A stretch of 64,000 bases of DNA from Pilaira anomala (lineage: Eukaryota > Mucoromycota > Mucoromycetes > Mucorales > Mucoraceae), in assembly GCA_025716855.1 (NCBI GenBank), contig JAIXMQ010000019.1, positions 124,001 through 188,000 on the forward strand, given 5' to 3'. Under the pieces are notes generated by a model. That model was given only the letters and a program-made list of their open reading frames with translations, ran no database searches and was not told the DNA's origin. The translations under genes were made by a program, and so were the position numbers. Below are positions 37,016-47,689 of this stretch, piece after piece (within the stretch, counting starts at the first letter, position 1; the number at the start of each line of letters is the position of its first letter).

Positions 37016-37081
<66 letters not shown>

Positions 37082-37410
37082 ACAGAAGGTTACCCTTTCA
37101 TTCCCTCTTCGTTATTTCTATAAAAAACTAAAGGTTAGACGCGTAATGGAACCCAGCATTTGAACCAACAATGTGGTAATGGATGTAGAGAGGGACTGAC
37201 TCAGAATTATTTAAAGAAAAAAAAAATTGTAAATCAGCCAAACGTCGTTTTGTTTGCGAGGGGTACTCCCCTCACATACGTACAAAAAAAAAAAAAAAAA
37301 AAACTAGGTACAATGCAAGGAAAAAAAAAAAAAAAGTTGTTATTCAGAATAATAATTTCGTGATAAACATTAGAAAACAATGCGACTCTTTCTAGTATAT
37401 CGGCAATGTC

Positions 37411-37448
<38 letters not shown>

Positions 37449-37477
37449 CTTGTGTAAATTGAGTTTTTTTTTTTTTT
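32345..37477. other. Homopolymer-rich 5.1-kb intergenic region
   Basis: No gene recognised. It lies upstream of the coiled-coil gene and downstream of the velvet gene. It is dominated by A and T tracts of 10-58 nt, AT dinucleotide runs (for example 33642-33658) and a CTCTCT tract (33024-33055). Short open frames here are low complexity and were not accepted. The length and position suit a long upstream regulatory region or an untranslated transcript, but the sequence does not prove either. Confidence 0.5.
36839..37078. repeat. Facing poly(A) and poly(T) tracts of about 58 nt
   Basis: An uninterrupted A run at about 36840-36898 is followed, about 120 bp later, by an uninterrupted T run at about 37019-37077. 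Each is self-complementary to the other, so the pair forms a 240-bp homopolymeric inverted repeat. Exact lengths may be affected by sequencing of homopolymers. Confidence 0.85.
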
Positions 37478-39776
37478 TTATTCGTCATCGTAATCGTCTT
37501 CATCCGATAATTTGGTTTCTAGATCGCGATTAGCTAGTTTCTTATTATTCGTAGAGCTTAATTTTTCTTTACGAATGGGTATTTTAATTCCCTGGCGTGC
37601 GAAACATTTTGATAAAGGTGTAGATTCTTTAAAAAAAAAAAAACGGAAATAGTTATCAATTTATATTGCAATAAATAATAAAGCTTTTAAATATATATAT
37701 ATATATATATATATATCACTTACGAACTACACCAGGGAATTTTTTGGCAGTATAAACTGTAAATGGTTCAGTATAGATGGTTTTAAGAACACAGGAATTA
37801 CTTGTTGTATTAACACTATGAGAATAAGGTCTAGAATGTATTCGGGCGAGAGCAATATATATATATAAGCTTGAGATCTTTCTTTCATATTCATGGGTAT
37901 AAATGTGTATAACAATTTTTTTTTTTTTTTTGTTTACTTACGATCCAACATCTACCAAGGAAAACTTTAAACGAAATCGACCTTCTGTTCTTAAACTCAC
38001 ATCTTGAAATACAAAATAAATTCCTAAATTACCATTTAGATCGTATAACTTTGTGGCAGAAGAGACAGAAGACCCTACCAGGTTCCTCATCTTGATAGCC
38101 GAATTCGTTTCTACGCCTTCTTCATCCATTGTAGTCGTTGGGAAACTGATCACTTGGGATAAATAATTAGAATGGTTGGACGAGCTTTCATCGCCATCTT
38201 CTGACTCGCTCTGTTGCCATGAGTCACACATCACCACCAGAAATGAGATATCAAACGTTCTATTTTATATTTTACATTAACCATCCATATTTGAATCCAA
38301 TATATATATATATATATATTACTTACTCAGGGTTCACGACCTGACCATACTTCGTAGATACAATTAATTGTACTATTGGAGGGGGTGTTATAGGTCTTCT
38401 ATCCTTGTCTCCAAATCCGCACATTCTTGCTCTTGAAGGCTGCTGTGCAATGATCAATTGATATATTCTAGGGAGAAAACAAAAAAAAATTGTCAACTCA
38501 AATTAAATAATTGTCTAGTATTATGAAATTACCTTTCGTTACCATTTAATGCATGATCTGATTCAGTATGATTTGTGATAGACGTTTTCTTGGTAAGATC
38601 AGAGGGACCAGCTAGTGCTTTTATAGCAGCAGCTTTAGCTAAATTGGCAGAAGCTAAAGAAGAATTATAATATTTTAGGTTATCAGGTTGTGGAATTTGG
38701 TGTTGTTGTTGTGTCTGTGTACTAGACGAAGCTTCGCCCAAGTTATCTGTGAAGTAAGAAGGAACATATTGAATAGTGTTTGTGTTGACATGACTTTGCC
38801 ATGAGCCCATGTTGTGTCTATTTGTATTGTTTTTCGTCGCTAACGAGATAAGTTCGCAAAATACATCTTGCTCTTTTCTAGGGGTTTGTTTAAAGTTGGA
38901 ATGACTTGTACCTGAAGCTAATGGCGTTTGCGATGAACCGAATGAAGACATGATGGCATTAGCATCATTCACAAGAACGTTTTGTTGTTGTTGAGGGTGT
39001 TCTTGCTGTTGCTGAAGCTGTTGAGAAGGATGAGTATAAATGTAATTATTGTTGCCACTGGTATCATTATTATTGAATATTATATCACTGTTACGGCGTC
39101 GTTGTAAGTTATCTATAACCAGAATGTTATTAGATAGAAAGAAAAGAAAAAAAAAAAAGGTTGGGTGATTGGTATGAACCATCTTACCTTCTTTTACTTG
39201 ATTCATAAACAATGACTGGTTATCACTATTATGTTTGTACATGGAGTCTAATAGTATTTGTGAAGATGATGTGTCGAGACCTGAAGCATGGTTAAATTGA
39301 TTTGGGAAATGGTAATCATTTGATACTAGATCGAATACGGCTTGCTCGTCAAAATTTGCAGGAAGAAATTGGTGCTGTGAAATTTGATCATCATGAAGTA
39401 AATGTTGTGGTTCTTGTTGATTTAACTGGAGGTGTTGTTGCTGTTCGCGTTGGTGATGATGATTTTGTATTTGTTGTTGCTGTTGCTGTTGATTTCGGTG
39501 CTGTTGATTTTGATGCTGTTGATTTTGGTGTTGTTGGTATTGATTTTGGTGATGTTCGTGTTGTTGATGATGATTTTGGTGTTGCTGCTGTTGGTGTTGA
39601 TGTTGATGTTGATGTTGATGCTGATGCTGATGTTGATGTTGATGTTGATGTTGATGTTGATGTTGATGATGATGCTGTTGCTGTTGCTGTTGAATTTGAA
39701 TTTGAATTTGATGATTTTGTACCTGTTGTGGAGTAATTCTATAAAACTTTTCGAAATCTTTATTCGTATTTTCCAT
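37478..39776 (-). CDS. Velvet-domain transcriptional regulator with Gln/His-rich N-terminus
   Basis: Six minus-strand exons, 39188-39776, 38533-39112, 38327-38467, 37942-38259, 37724-37830 and 37478-37626, join in frame to 627 residues. The velvet domain starts near residue 391 ([20 protein letters not shown] then [12 protein letters not shown]), continues with [20 protein letters not shown] and [14 protein letters not shown], and ends [20 protein letters not shown]. It is a DNA-binding, NF-kappaB-like fold that coordinates sporulation, light response and metabolism in fungi. The layout fits VosA/VelB types more than VeA; the subtype is unsettled. Residues 20-120 are Gln/His repeats from a CATCAA-type hexanucleotide array. 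The first intron (39113-39187, 75 nt) has no stop and is a multiple of three, so a retained-intron form would stay in frame. Confidence 0.92.
39585..39700 (-). repeat. Hexanucleotide array encoding Gln-His repeats
   Basis: Repeated TTGATG units on the plus strand (CATCAA on the coding strand) specify alternating Gln and His in the velvet N-terminus, followed by a short pure Gln run. Likely length-polymorphic. Confidence 0.85.
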
Positions 39777-39977
39777 GCTACTTTTCTATAAATATTTCTG
39801 TAAAGTTTATTGTTTCTATTTGCGTATTGTTTTACTCAAATTTAAATTGAAGGTTGATTTTACTTTTTTATTTTTTCTCTAAATTTTTCTTTTTTTTTTA
39901 AAAAAAGAAAAAGTGAAAGAGAAAAGAAGAAAAAAGTGAAAGAGAAAAGTAAAAGTGAAAAAGGAAAGAAAAAGAAA

Positions 39978-40008
<31 letters not shown>

Positions 40009-43000
40009 GAAAAGGGTATTGTTAAAAAAAATGTTTAACTGTGCTACAGAAAAAAAAAAAAAAAAAAAAAAAAAACCGATCACTTTTAAGTTTATGTATT
40101 CCATAGTCTAAATAATTTTCGTAAAGCATAATTTGTTTTGATCTTGTATACATCATCTTTTAACCGATACACTCTGAATAGAAAAATTAATTCCTTATTT
40201 AAAGATACGACCATTCGACAAAGGTGAACCTTCTGCGTGTTGATATGTCAGCATACCCATTTAAGAAAAAAGGGTTCAGCCATGTCAACCAATTAAAGGT
40301 TTTTTATTAGACAAAAGAAATGCTTACTTTTTGATTGGGGAATTCTGCCTGCATTGTGATCCTTTCATTAGCTCCAATTATCTTAAATTATCAAATTCCA
40401 ATTCATGTAATAATATATCACGTAATAATGATTAAAATATATCTTTAGAATTGCCTTCAAGTAATTTCTTATAAAAAAAAATTTTTTTTTTTTTTATGTA
40501 TTTCTTTTTCAGATGTCAAATTGATTTTTCGATGTAGTACACAAACCTCATAGGAAGGTACTTGAGCACCTATTAGAATTAAATAAATCTTTAGCGCTAG
40601 CTTGGCACTACAAATAAGTATAGAAACCGTTTTTTTTTAGCGAACCAACCCTTTGCTTTCGTTCTAAATATAAGAAAATTCTTTTTTCTATCATAAGATT
40701 CACGAAAACTATTACGCAGGTTTATTTGTCGTATTACGCTATCAGTAACTGTGTTGGATTATGACCCGAGTTCGGTGTTACTTGATCGGAGCTTATTACC
40801 AGGCTGTCGGTTCTATATGTCTTATTACATTATTTAAATACATAATTACTACATCTCCTCAAGATAGAACAAGAGCAAGAAAAAGAATTGGTTTTCCAAG
40901 TAAACAAATGAAAATAATAATAATATTTTAGAGCTAAATTGCATCACTATTGTATATCATTTTAAACCTTATTTACTAATAAGGTAAGTGTTGAAAGTTA
41001 GTTTTTTCTGTCAATTCACAAAAATGCTGTTTCTCTGTACATAATTTAACATTTAAATTATACACTGGATCTTATAGATACATTAGAATATTTTCAATTT
41101 CAAATTCAAGCATAAATTTGAGCTTGAGAACATTGTATGTTTCATATTGAGCGTATACCATTTAATTGATCTCAGTGGTTACTAAATAGTCCAATAAAAA
41201 TTTTTGGGATTTTATGCTATAAAGTTAGAACGCCCTTTCTTTTTTGGCAATAGAATGGGTTTAATGTTATTCGCGCGTGTTCTATTTTGGAGAAGTAAAC
41301 AGGTAAGTAGCACAAGAAATAGAACCAAAAGCGGGAAGATATTTTTTGTTTTAGTTCAAGTTTTTGGACGAATTGACATGTCTGCCAAGGTAACAATGGT
41401 AAAAAAAAAAAAAAAAAAAAAAAAAATGGTCAATTTATTTTTCTTTTTTGCAGAAAATCACTTAGAATAAATATTATAAAAAAGAAATAAAAATAAGCTT
41501 TATTATTCAGATCATGATGAGATAAAATGATTTTTACAGCAGATCGTACACAAAAATTGGGAAAAATAAAAGGTGAAATAATACTACAATCTATGCCATT
41601 TGCCAACAAAAGAGAGTTAAACTGAGTTGTTATTGGGTAATATAAATAGACATCTGAAACAAAAACGATGAGCTAAAAAAAATCGTTTAACGTATTACAT
41701 ATTAACTGCAGTATTAAAATACTTAAATTCGATCGTTTGATCAATGGCGCTAATGCAAAAAGTTTTAATAGATATTTGTACATAACATATTGCCAAAAAG
41801 CTTAAAATAAAATTGGAATCAAAGAGTTATATCTACTCTTTCTACTTATTACACGTTTAATTTTATCTTTTCAAACCCCAAAGCTCCTGCCTGACGATAT
41901 TATTACAGTAGTTGAGCTGAAACATAACCCAAGTTATAAGTAACAAAAATATACATATTGTGATGGTGTATATTTTTTTCATAACAACGCCTGTTATTTA
42001 TCTAGAAGTATACCTAAATAGGAAATACGTAAATATTAAGATACTTGATTTCTTATAATTCATCGTGTCTAGATATACTTGAAGTAAGTTGGTACCTACC
42101 CTTTTTTTTTTGAATCGGATATTATTTAAGCTGCAAACAAGTTCTGATAATGATGAGTATCAAATTATGTAAACATCAATTATGTAGAGCGTGAATTGAA
42201 CCTTAAAAGGTGATACTAAACTAAAATTAATATATTGCAGTATATGGAATAAGTAGAAATATCATTATGGTGAATATCGCAATCTTTTTGATATTATTCC
42301 CTGATGAAGAATCAAATAGAGAGGGAAAGATTGAAATCAAATACACCTTAAAAGCTTTTCGAATATCCAAAAAAAAAAAATAATAATAATAAAAAAGGAG
42401 AGTGCAAAGATTGATTAATACGTCCCACGGGTCCGTCCATTTTAATACTACAGAAAAATCTAGAAGATAATAGGTTCTTCTTTTTTGAAAAAAAGATATC
42501 TTTCTAAAATTCGTTCTTGGTGCTGGAAAAATCTCTACTTTGAAGGATTTGGCCTAAGAGTAAAATGTTGTGTACGTAACACAAAGAAATGTATGGGTAA
42601 TCTATAATATTTTTTCATGGGTCAATCCAACTTTTTTACTAAGATTTTTAGATTTTTTTTTAAAAGGTAAACGCGTCACATGATGTGTATCCCATTTCTA
42701 GAAAAAACGGTATTATGCGTAGACTATGAATCACACTCAAAAAGCTATAATACCCTGACATAAAAGCAATAAAAGTTTCAAATCAAAGATAGCCAATTAA
42801 AAACAAAAAAAAAAAATCAAACTTGACTCATTTTTTTTCTCAAAGAAAAATGCTTCTGTATCTATTTGTTTTTGAGAGATATGTAAACTTACATATCACG
42901 ACCATATTCAATTGAAAGAATAGAAGTAAAATACACTTAATTAGGAAACATAATTTTCTCTTTATGTATATCTTGGTAACTCTGAGTCTCTTTCCGCTTC

Positions 43001-43810
43001 AATAAATTCTTTCAACAGCTCTATCACAAATAAAAATGAAAACGCGGAATAATAGTGGGAGATAAATCAAGACGGTAGTAGTTCCGCGGTTTACAGAGGT
43101 CTTACAATAACTTAAAGTTTAGACAATTTAACCCACGAAGCAAAAGAAGTACCACAGCAAGAAGCGCGAAGTAAAGTTAACCTTGCTGAAGTAGAAAAAC
43201 TTAATTAAATCTCTATATGTGAAACATTTTGATGCTATATTTTTCTCGAAGGTTCCTGAATCACATCTCAGATCGCATATTGATAAAAGATTGTCCATTA
43301 GAAAATGTATACTACATATTTCTTTTTGTTCCGACGACAGAATGCAAATATAGGTATGTAAAAGAGCAAGAAATGCGTTTTATAGAAATATTTCCGCGGT
43401 ATTTTAGACATGTAAAACTTTGGAAGCTCTATTTCCTTAATCCGTTTTGACCTAAAGAATTGTGACGAAAAAGTCGGGGCACCAAGAATTACCAGAAAGA
43501 CCCTATTGTATCTAACTGTGAAATTCATTCTTAATGTCAAAGAGATCTTTGCTTTTATCATCTATTATAACAACTTTTTAGCTAAGAGGATAATCGTTAC
43601 TTGTGTATTTTAGCTATTTTTTATAAATGATAAGTAATCGCTTAAACATCAATAATCTAAATCTTATTGAATCCTTAAAATGTCTTTAAAACGATGGTTA
43701 ATATTTATTTTAGAGTGATGAAAACGGTTTCTATTCACTAACAATGATATTAGTTTATTGGTCTAGATGAACTCCCAAATCCCCCAGTTTTTTTTTTTTT
43801 AAAAAAAAAG
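39777..43810. other. Gene-poor region upstream of the velvet gene
   Basis: Four kilobases with no recognisable gene. It begins with a purine-rich AAAAAG array (39895-40012) next to the velvet start. Poly(A) at 40051-40073 and 41401-41426 and short AT-rich open frames (41204-41470, 43229-43450) were judged non-coding. It could hold velvet regulatory sequence. Confidence 0.45.
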
Positions 43811-45545
43811 AGACGAGCCATGTTGGAACTACTATTGCATTACGGTAGTAGAGCCCTTACATTACGCTACGTGTTTACTGATCTTTATTACTTTATTGAT
43901 AAAGAAAGAGGAAATACTATAGCCAAAGTTTTTCTTCCAGCTGGTAAACATTTCGGCCAATCAAATCATCGGAAAAGGAGGAAAAAGTGTATTTTTAGGC
44001 AAAAATAAGCCAGTCCCCCCCTATGGGTTTTTTTCAAAATTTAGAAGTATGGATATATCTTGGTATTGAAAAGGGTTTAAAGCTTGGCTTTTTAACAATA
44101 TATGTAGATTTTTACGCTCTTTTTAATGATGTAAAAAGCAAAGTAAAACAATAACAAATATCAATAAGTATTATGAAAAAACGATATGCAGTTTCTGTTA
44201 GGGCAAGTATATTTTCTACATAAAAAGTAATAATTCTAAATCAATAGAAAGATGCGCCTTCAAATTCTGCATCGATTGTATATTATATAGTGAAATAGAA
44301 TAGGTGAAATAAAAGACTTTAATTTGAAAAGAAAGAAATTTGGACCCAAATCTCAATTTTTAGGTCCAAAAACAGGAAAAAAAACCAAATCAGGATACAG
44401 ACATATTTTGTTAGACAATGTTGTATTCCAAAGATGTAGAATTTAAAAAATAAGATTTCTATTCATTTAGATTTATCATCTTGTATATAGAAAATATACA
44501 TGCCCTAATAGAAGCTGTGCTTTTTCGCAATGACTATTAAACTTTATAATTATACTACTTTGATTTTTACATCATTCGAAAGAGCGTCAAATTTTACCTT
44601 AGACATCAATAAAAAGCTAAACTTTAAAACCATTTAAATACAAAGATATATCTGCATTTCTAATTTTTATTTTTTTTTAAGCTGTGAAAAAAATTCCATT
44701 TTTTAGAAAAATTTGCTAGTCCCCCCCTATGGATTTTTTCAAAAATCAGAAAGGTAGATGTATCTTTACATTAAAAAGGTTTTAACGCTTGTTATTTTAA
44801 CGGTAAATACAGAATTTTGCACTCTTTCGAATGATGTAAAAATCAAAATAAAATAATTACAAATATTAATGGTTATTGTGATAAAACGGTTTACAGTTTT
44901 TGTTAGGGCAAGTATATTTTCTGTTTCCAATGATATAAATCAAATTATATAGAAAGATGCGCCTTCAAATTCTGCACTTTCTGTATATCATATTGTTTAA
45001 TGAAATAGTTGATTTAGAGGAACGTTACTTTGACAAGAAGGTATTTTTTGTCAAAATTTTGATTTCTGGGACTGAAAAACGAGGTGTATGTAGACCATGC
45101 TACATGCACTCTCCATTTGTAGTGCATGTAAGGAAAACAGTTTTTGTTAGAAAAAGTATATTTTTTACATATAAAAAGATACATCTTTATATAAAATCAT
45201 CTGCCCATATAAATTTAGAATTTTCTGGATATAGTATTGTATAATAAAATAGTTAATATTGAAGGACTTTACTTTGACATGAAAGGTTTTCTGGGCTTAA
45301 ATATGTGGTGTGTATAGGTTTTATGAGGCGCGCTTATTAGCTTATTTTTGCCTAAAAATATATTTTCCTCCCCTTTTCCGATGATTTGATTGGCTCCAAA
45401 TTTTTCTCGCTACAACAAAAAAATCATGTCTACAATGCCTCGTTATTCTTTAATTAAGGTTAGTAAACACACATAGTGTAGCGTAGGGATATACTATCGT
45501 AATAGAATGGTAGTATCAAAAGGTCTCTTCCTTTAAATTTTTTTT
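43811..45545. mobile_element. R1 element copy B (internal deletion)
   Basis: Same left arm as copy A: GTGTTTACTGATC, a TTGATAAAGAAAGAGG box, CCAATCAAATCATCGG, then the C7-TATGG box at 44015 and again at 44721. The right half of the second unit is missing after about 45310: the sequence jumps from TTAAATATGTGGTGTGTATA to GAGGCGCGCTTATT and then the inverted outer arm (TTGCCTAAAAATATA, GATGATTTGATTGGCT, ATTAAGGTTAGTAAACAC). It is non-coding apart from the family's shared 95-codon frame at 44957-45244. Confidence 0.85.
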
Positions 45546-46110
45546 TACCATAAATTAAAAGTGAGAGAGACAGATTTAATTATCAAGAATTATATTACTT
45601 TGGCATTGATCGCCAAAAGTTTTAATGCAATTGTATAGTTATTTAAACTGATATGGCTGCTTTATTTTTGCTTAAGCAAAATGGCATATCCTCAAGGATA
45701 AAGAAAATTAACAATTATAGCAATGTACATAACTAGTGAATGGTGTTTATAAAAATCTAGTGAATGATATTGAAAGATTTATATGTATATATATATATAT
45801 ATTACAAATGAACTCGAGAAACACTCTGAAATAAAATGGCAAAATGTGGTTCATTGTACATTTTTTTTAGGAACTAATGATAAATAACGATATTGGAAGA
45901 AAATTCCGTTCAAAGACAAAACAAATGATTTATGATTATACACAGAATAAAAATACAGAATAAAAAAATGAAATCTAGTAACATAAATAGTTTGAATAAA
46001 AGAACCAACTTGCATTTAATTGAAAATACTAGAAAAGAAAAAGAGTGATATTAATACACAAAGGATTAAATTAACAATTTTTTTATAAATAAGCAAGTTA
46101 TACTGTACAG
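45546..46110. other. Intergenic, nothing recognised
   Basis: AT-rich spacer between R1 copy B and R2 copy 2, with an AT dinucleotide run near 45785-45801. No gene or RNA seen. Confidence 0.4.
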
Positions 46111-46116
46111 TAAAAT

Positions 46117-46595
46117 CACGGATGACTTTTATCCGGATTTATAAAAAGTATAACAAGGCACATTGTCACGTGAATAAGGTTTTTTATAACTTTTGCATGA
46201 AATACACCATTACATCAATTTTTTTTTCACATGGCATACAGGCAGGTTTTTTTCTCATACGCCAGACAAACAGGGGGGTTTTTTTTCTCATACGCCAGAC
46301 AAACAGGGGGGGGGGGTTTCATTATAAATAATCTTTTTTTTATTTTGTTTTTTCTTTCACTTTCTTCTTTTTATATATATTCCAAAATGAATCTTCCTTC
46401 CTTACCGCTACAGTTTTTAATCTCTTCTTTTGCCACACTCCTTGCCTAGAGAAGATAATGTTCCAAGGGAAAAAAGACCTGCATAAAACATATTGTTATC
46501 AATAGTAAGTCTAATAATTTTATCAAAAAATAAAAATGATTCATTTTGTCTAATAAATCTCAAATAGAAAATGATCCTTTTTTCTTATGATGCCT
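46117..46595. mobile_element. R2 MITE copy 2, opposite orientation, termini degraded
   Basis: Inverted relative to copy 1. GACTTTTATCCGGATTTATA, TCACGTGAATAAGGTTTTTT, GCATGAAATACACCATTACA, and later TAAGTCTAATAATTTTATCA match the complement of 18335-18765. The duplicated TCATACGCCAGACAAACAGG (46255 and 46289) shows an internal 34-bp tandem not present in copy 1. The AAAAGAGTAGT terminus seen in copy 1 is not visible at either end. Confidence 0.75.
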
Positions 46596-46710
46596 TTTTT
46601 TTTAACAACATAGGTTGTTCAGCAACTATATTTACAAGCAATAAGGTATGTAAATAAGATCAAAGCACAAAATGTCAGTACTATAACTAATCAGTTTTGT
46701 TTAGAAGTAC

Positions 46711-47145
46711 TCTGAATACCTTGAGAGAATCTGTCGGGATTGCATCGCACCTTGATAGTAAGATTCCTGGAATCTGTCCCAAGTGAAAGTGCTGGAAAGT
46801 ATGAGTTGCATTGCACTCGTATGGACCTTCATTATTAGCGCTGGTTTTTCATCAAGATTATGATGCTCTATTACTTGTTTGAAATCTGAATACCTTGAGG
46901 GATTCTATTGGGATTGCATCGCGTCTTGATAGTAAGATTCATAGAATCTGTCCCAAGTGAAAGTGCTGGAAAGTATGAGTTGCATTGCACTCGTATGGAC
47001 CTTCATTATTAGCGCTGGTTTTTCATCAAGATTATATGATGTTCTACTACTTGTTTGAAATCTAAATACCTTGAGGGATTCTATTGGGATTGCATCGCGT
47101 CTTGATAGTAATATTCTTGGAATTAGCCCCAAGTCCTGGTTTTAC
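46711..47145. repeat. 175-bp direct tandem repeat, about 2.5 copies
   Basis: Units beginning TCTGAATACCTTGAG start at 46711, 46885 and 47061 (periods of 174 and 176 bp). Each includes GTGAAAGTGCTGGAAAGTAT and CATTATTAGCGCTGGTTTTT. The minus strand is open through the later copies (46905-47132, containing QLILSSTFTWDRFYESYYQD), so the unit may derive from a coding exon. The sequence is less AT-rich than its surroundings. Confidence 0.8.
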
Positions 47146-47689
47146 CCGCAAAATCTGTACTTTATCGGTCCTAGTTTTACCTGCAAATTAGATATTTCAT
47201 GACATTATTTTACCTGCAAATCTGCTAGATCTCAGTAGCTATTGGCTTTTCAATTGTATATTGCTTCATATCATTGGTCTTTATCTTATTTCAAAATGAC
47301 GTTCATAATAAAGGCGCTATTGCTATTGGTATAATATATCACTTTAAATAGCTTTTTATATATTGATTTTGTTTAAAAATCGATCTTTATTCATTGATTT
47401 TTTTTTAAAAAAAAAAGCTATTGGCATACTGCCATATTATTACTTAAAACAGATACATCATCTGAAATTCTTTCCTAAAAGAGATAAAAAGTCTTTGGGT
47501 GTGATAGCCTAAACACTCCCTGTCAGGGGAAGAAATCAGTGATAACTGTTCGGGAAGGTTTATTGTTATTGTTATTGTTACTGCTATTGCTGTTGAAAAG
47601 CGATAGACTTAACAGAGCCAATTGTTAGGGAAGAGCAAATGTCATGAGAGCTAAAGCCTTGTAAACTTTCAATCAATCCCAAAAAAAAA

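Noticed and set aside
39302..39791. Plus-strand open frames rich in Val/Asp or Leu/Met over the velvet N-terminus
   Set aside because: Shadows of the CATCAA hexanucleotide array; pure repeat translations.
41204..41470. 88-codon open frame in the gene-poor region
   Set aside because: Ends in a poly(A)-encoded Lys run, has no family match and no splice context.
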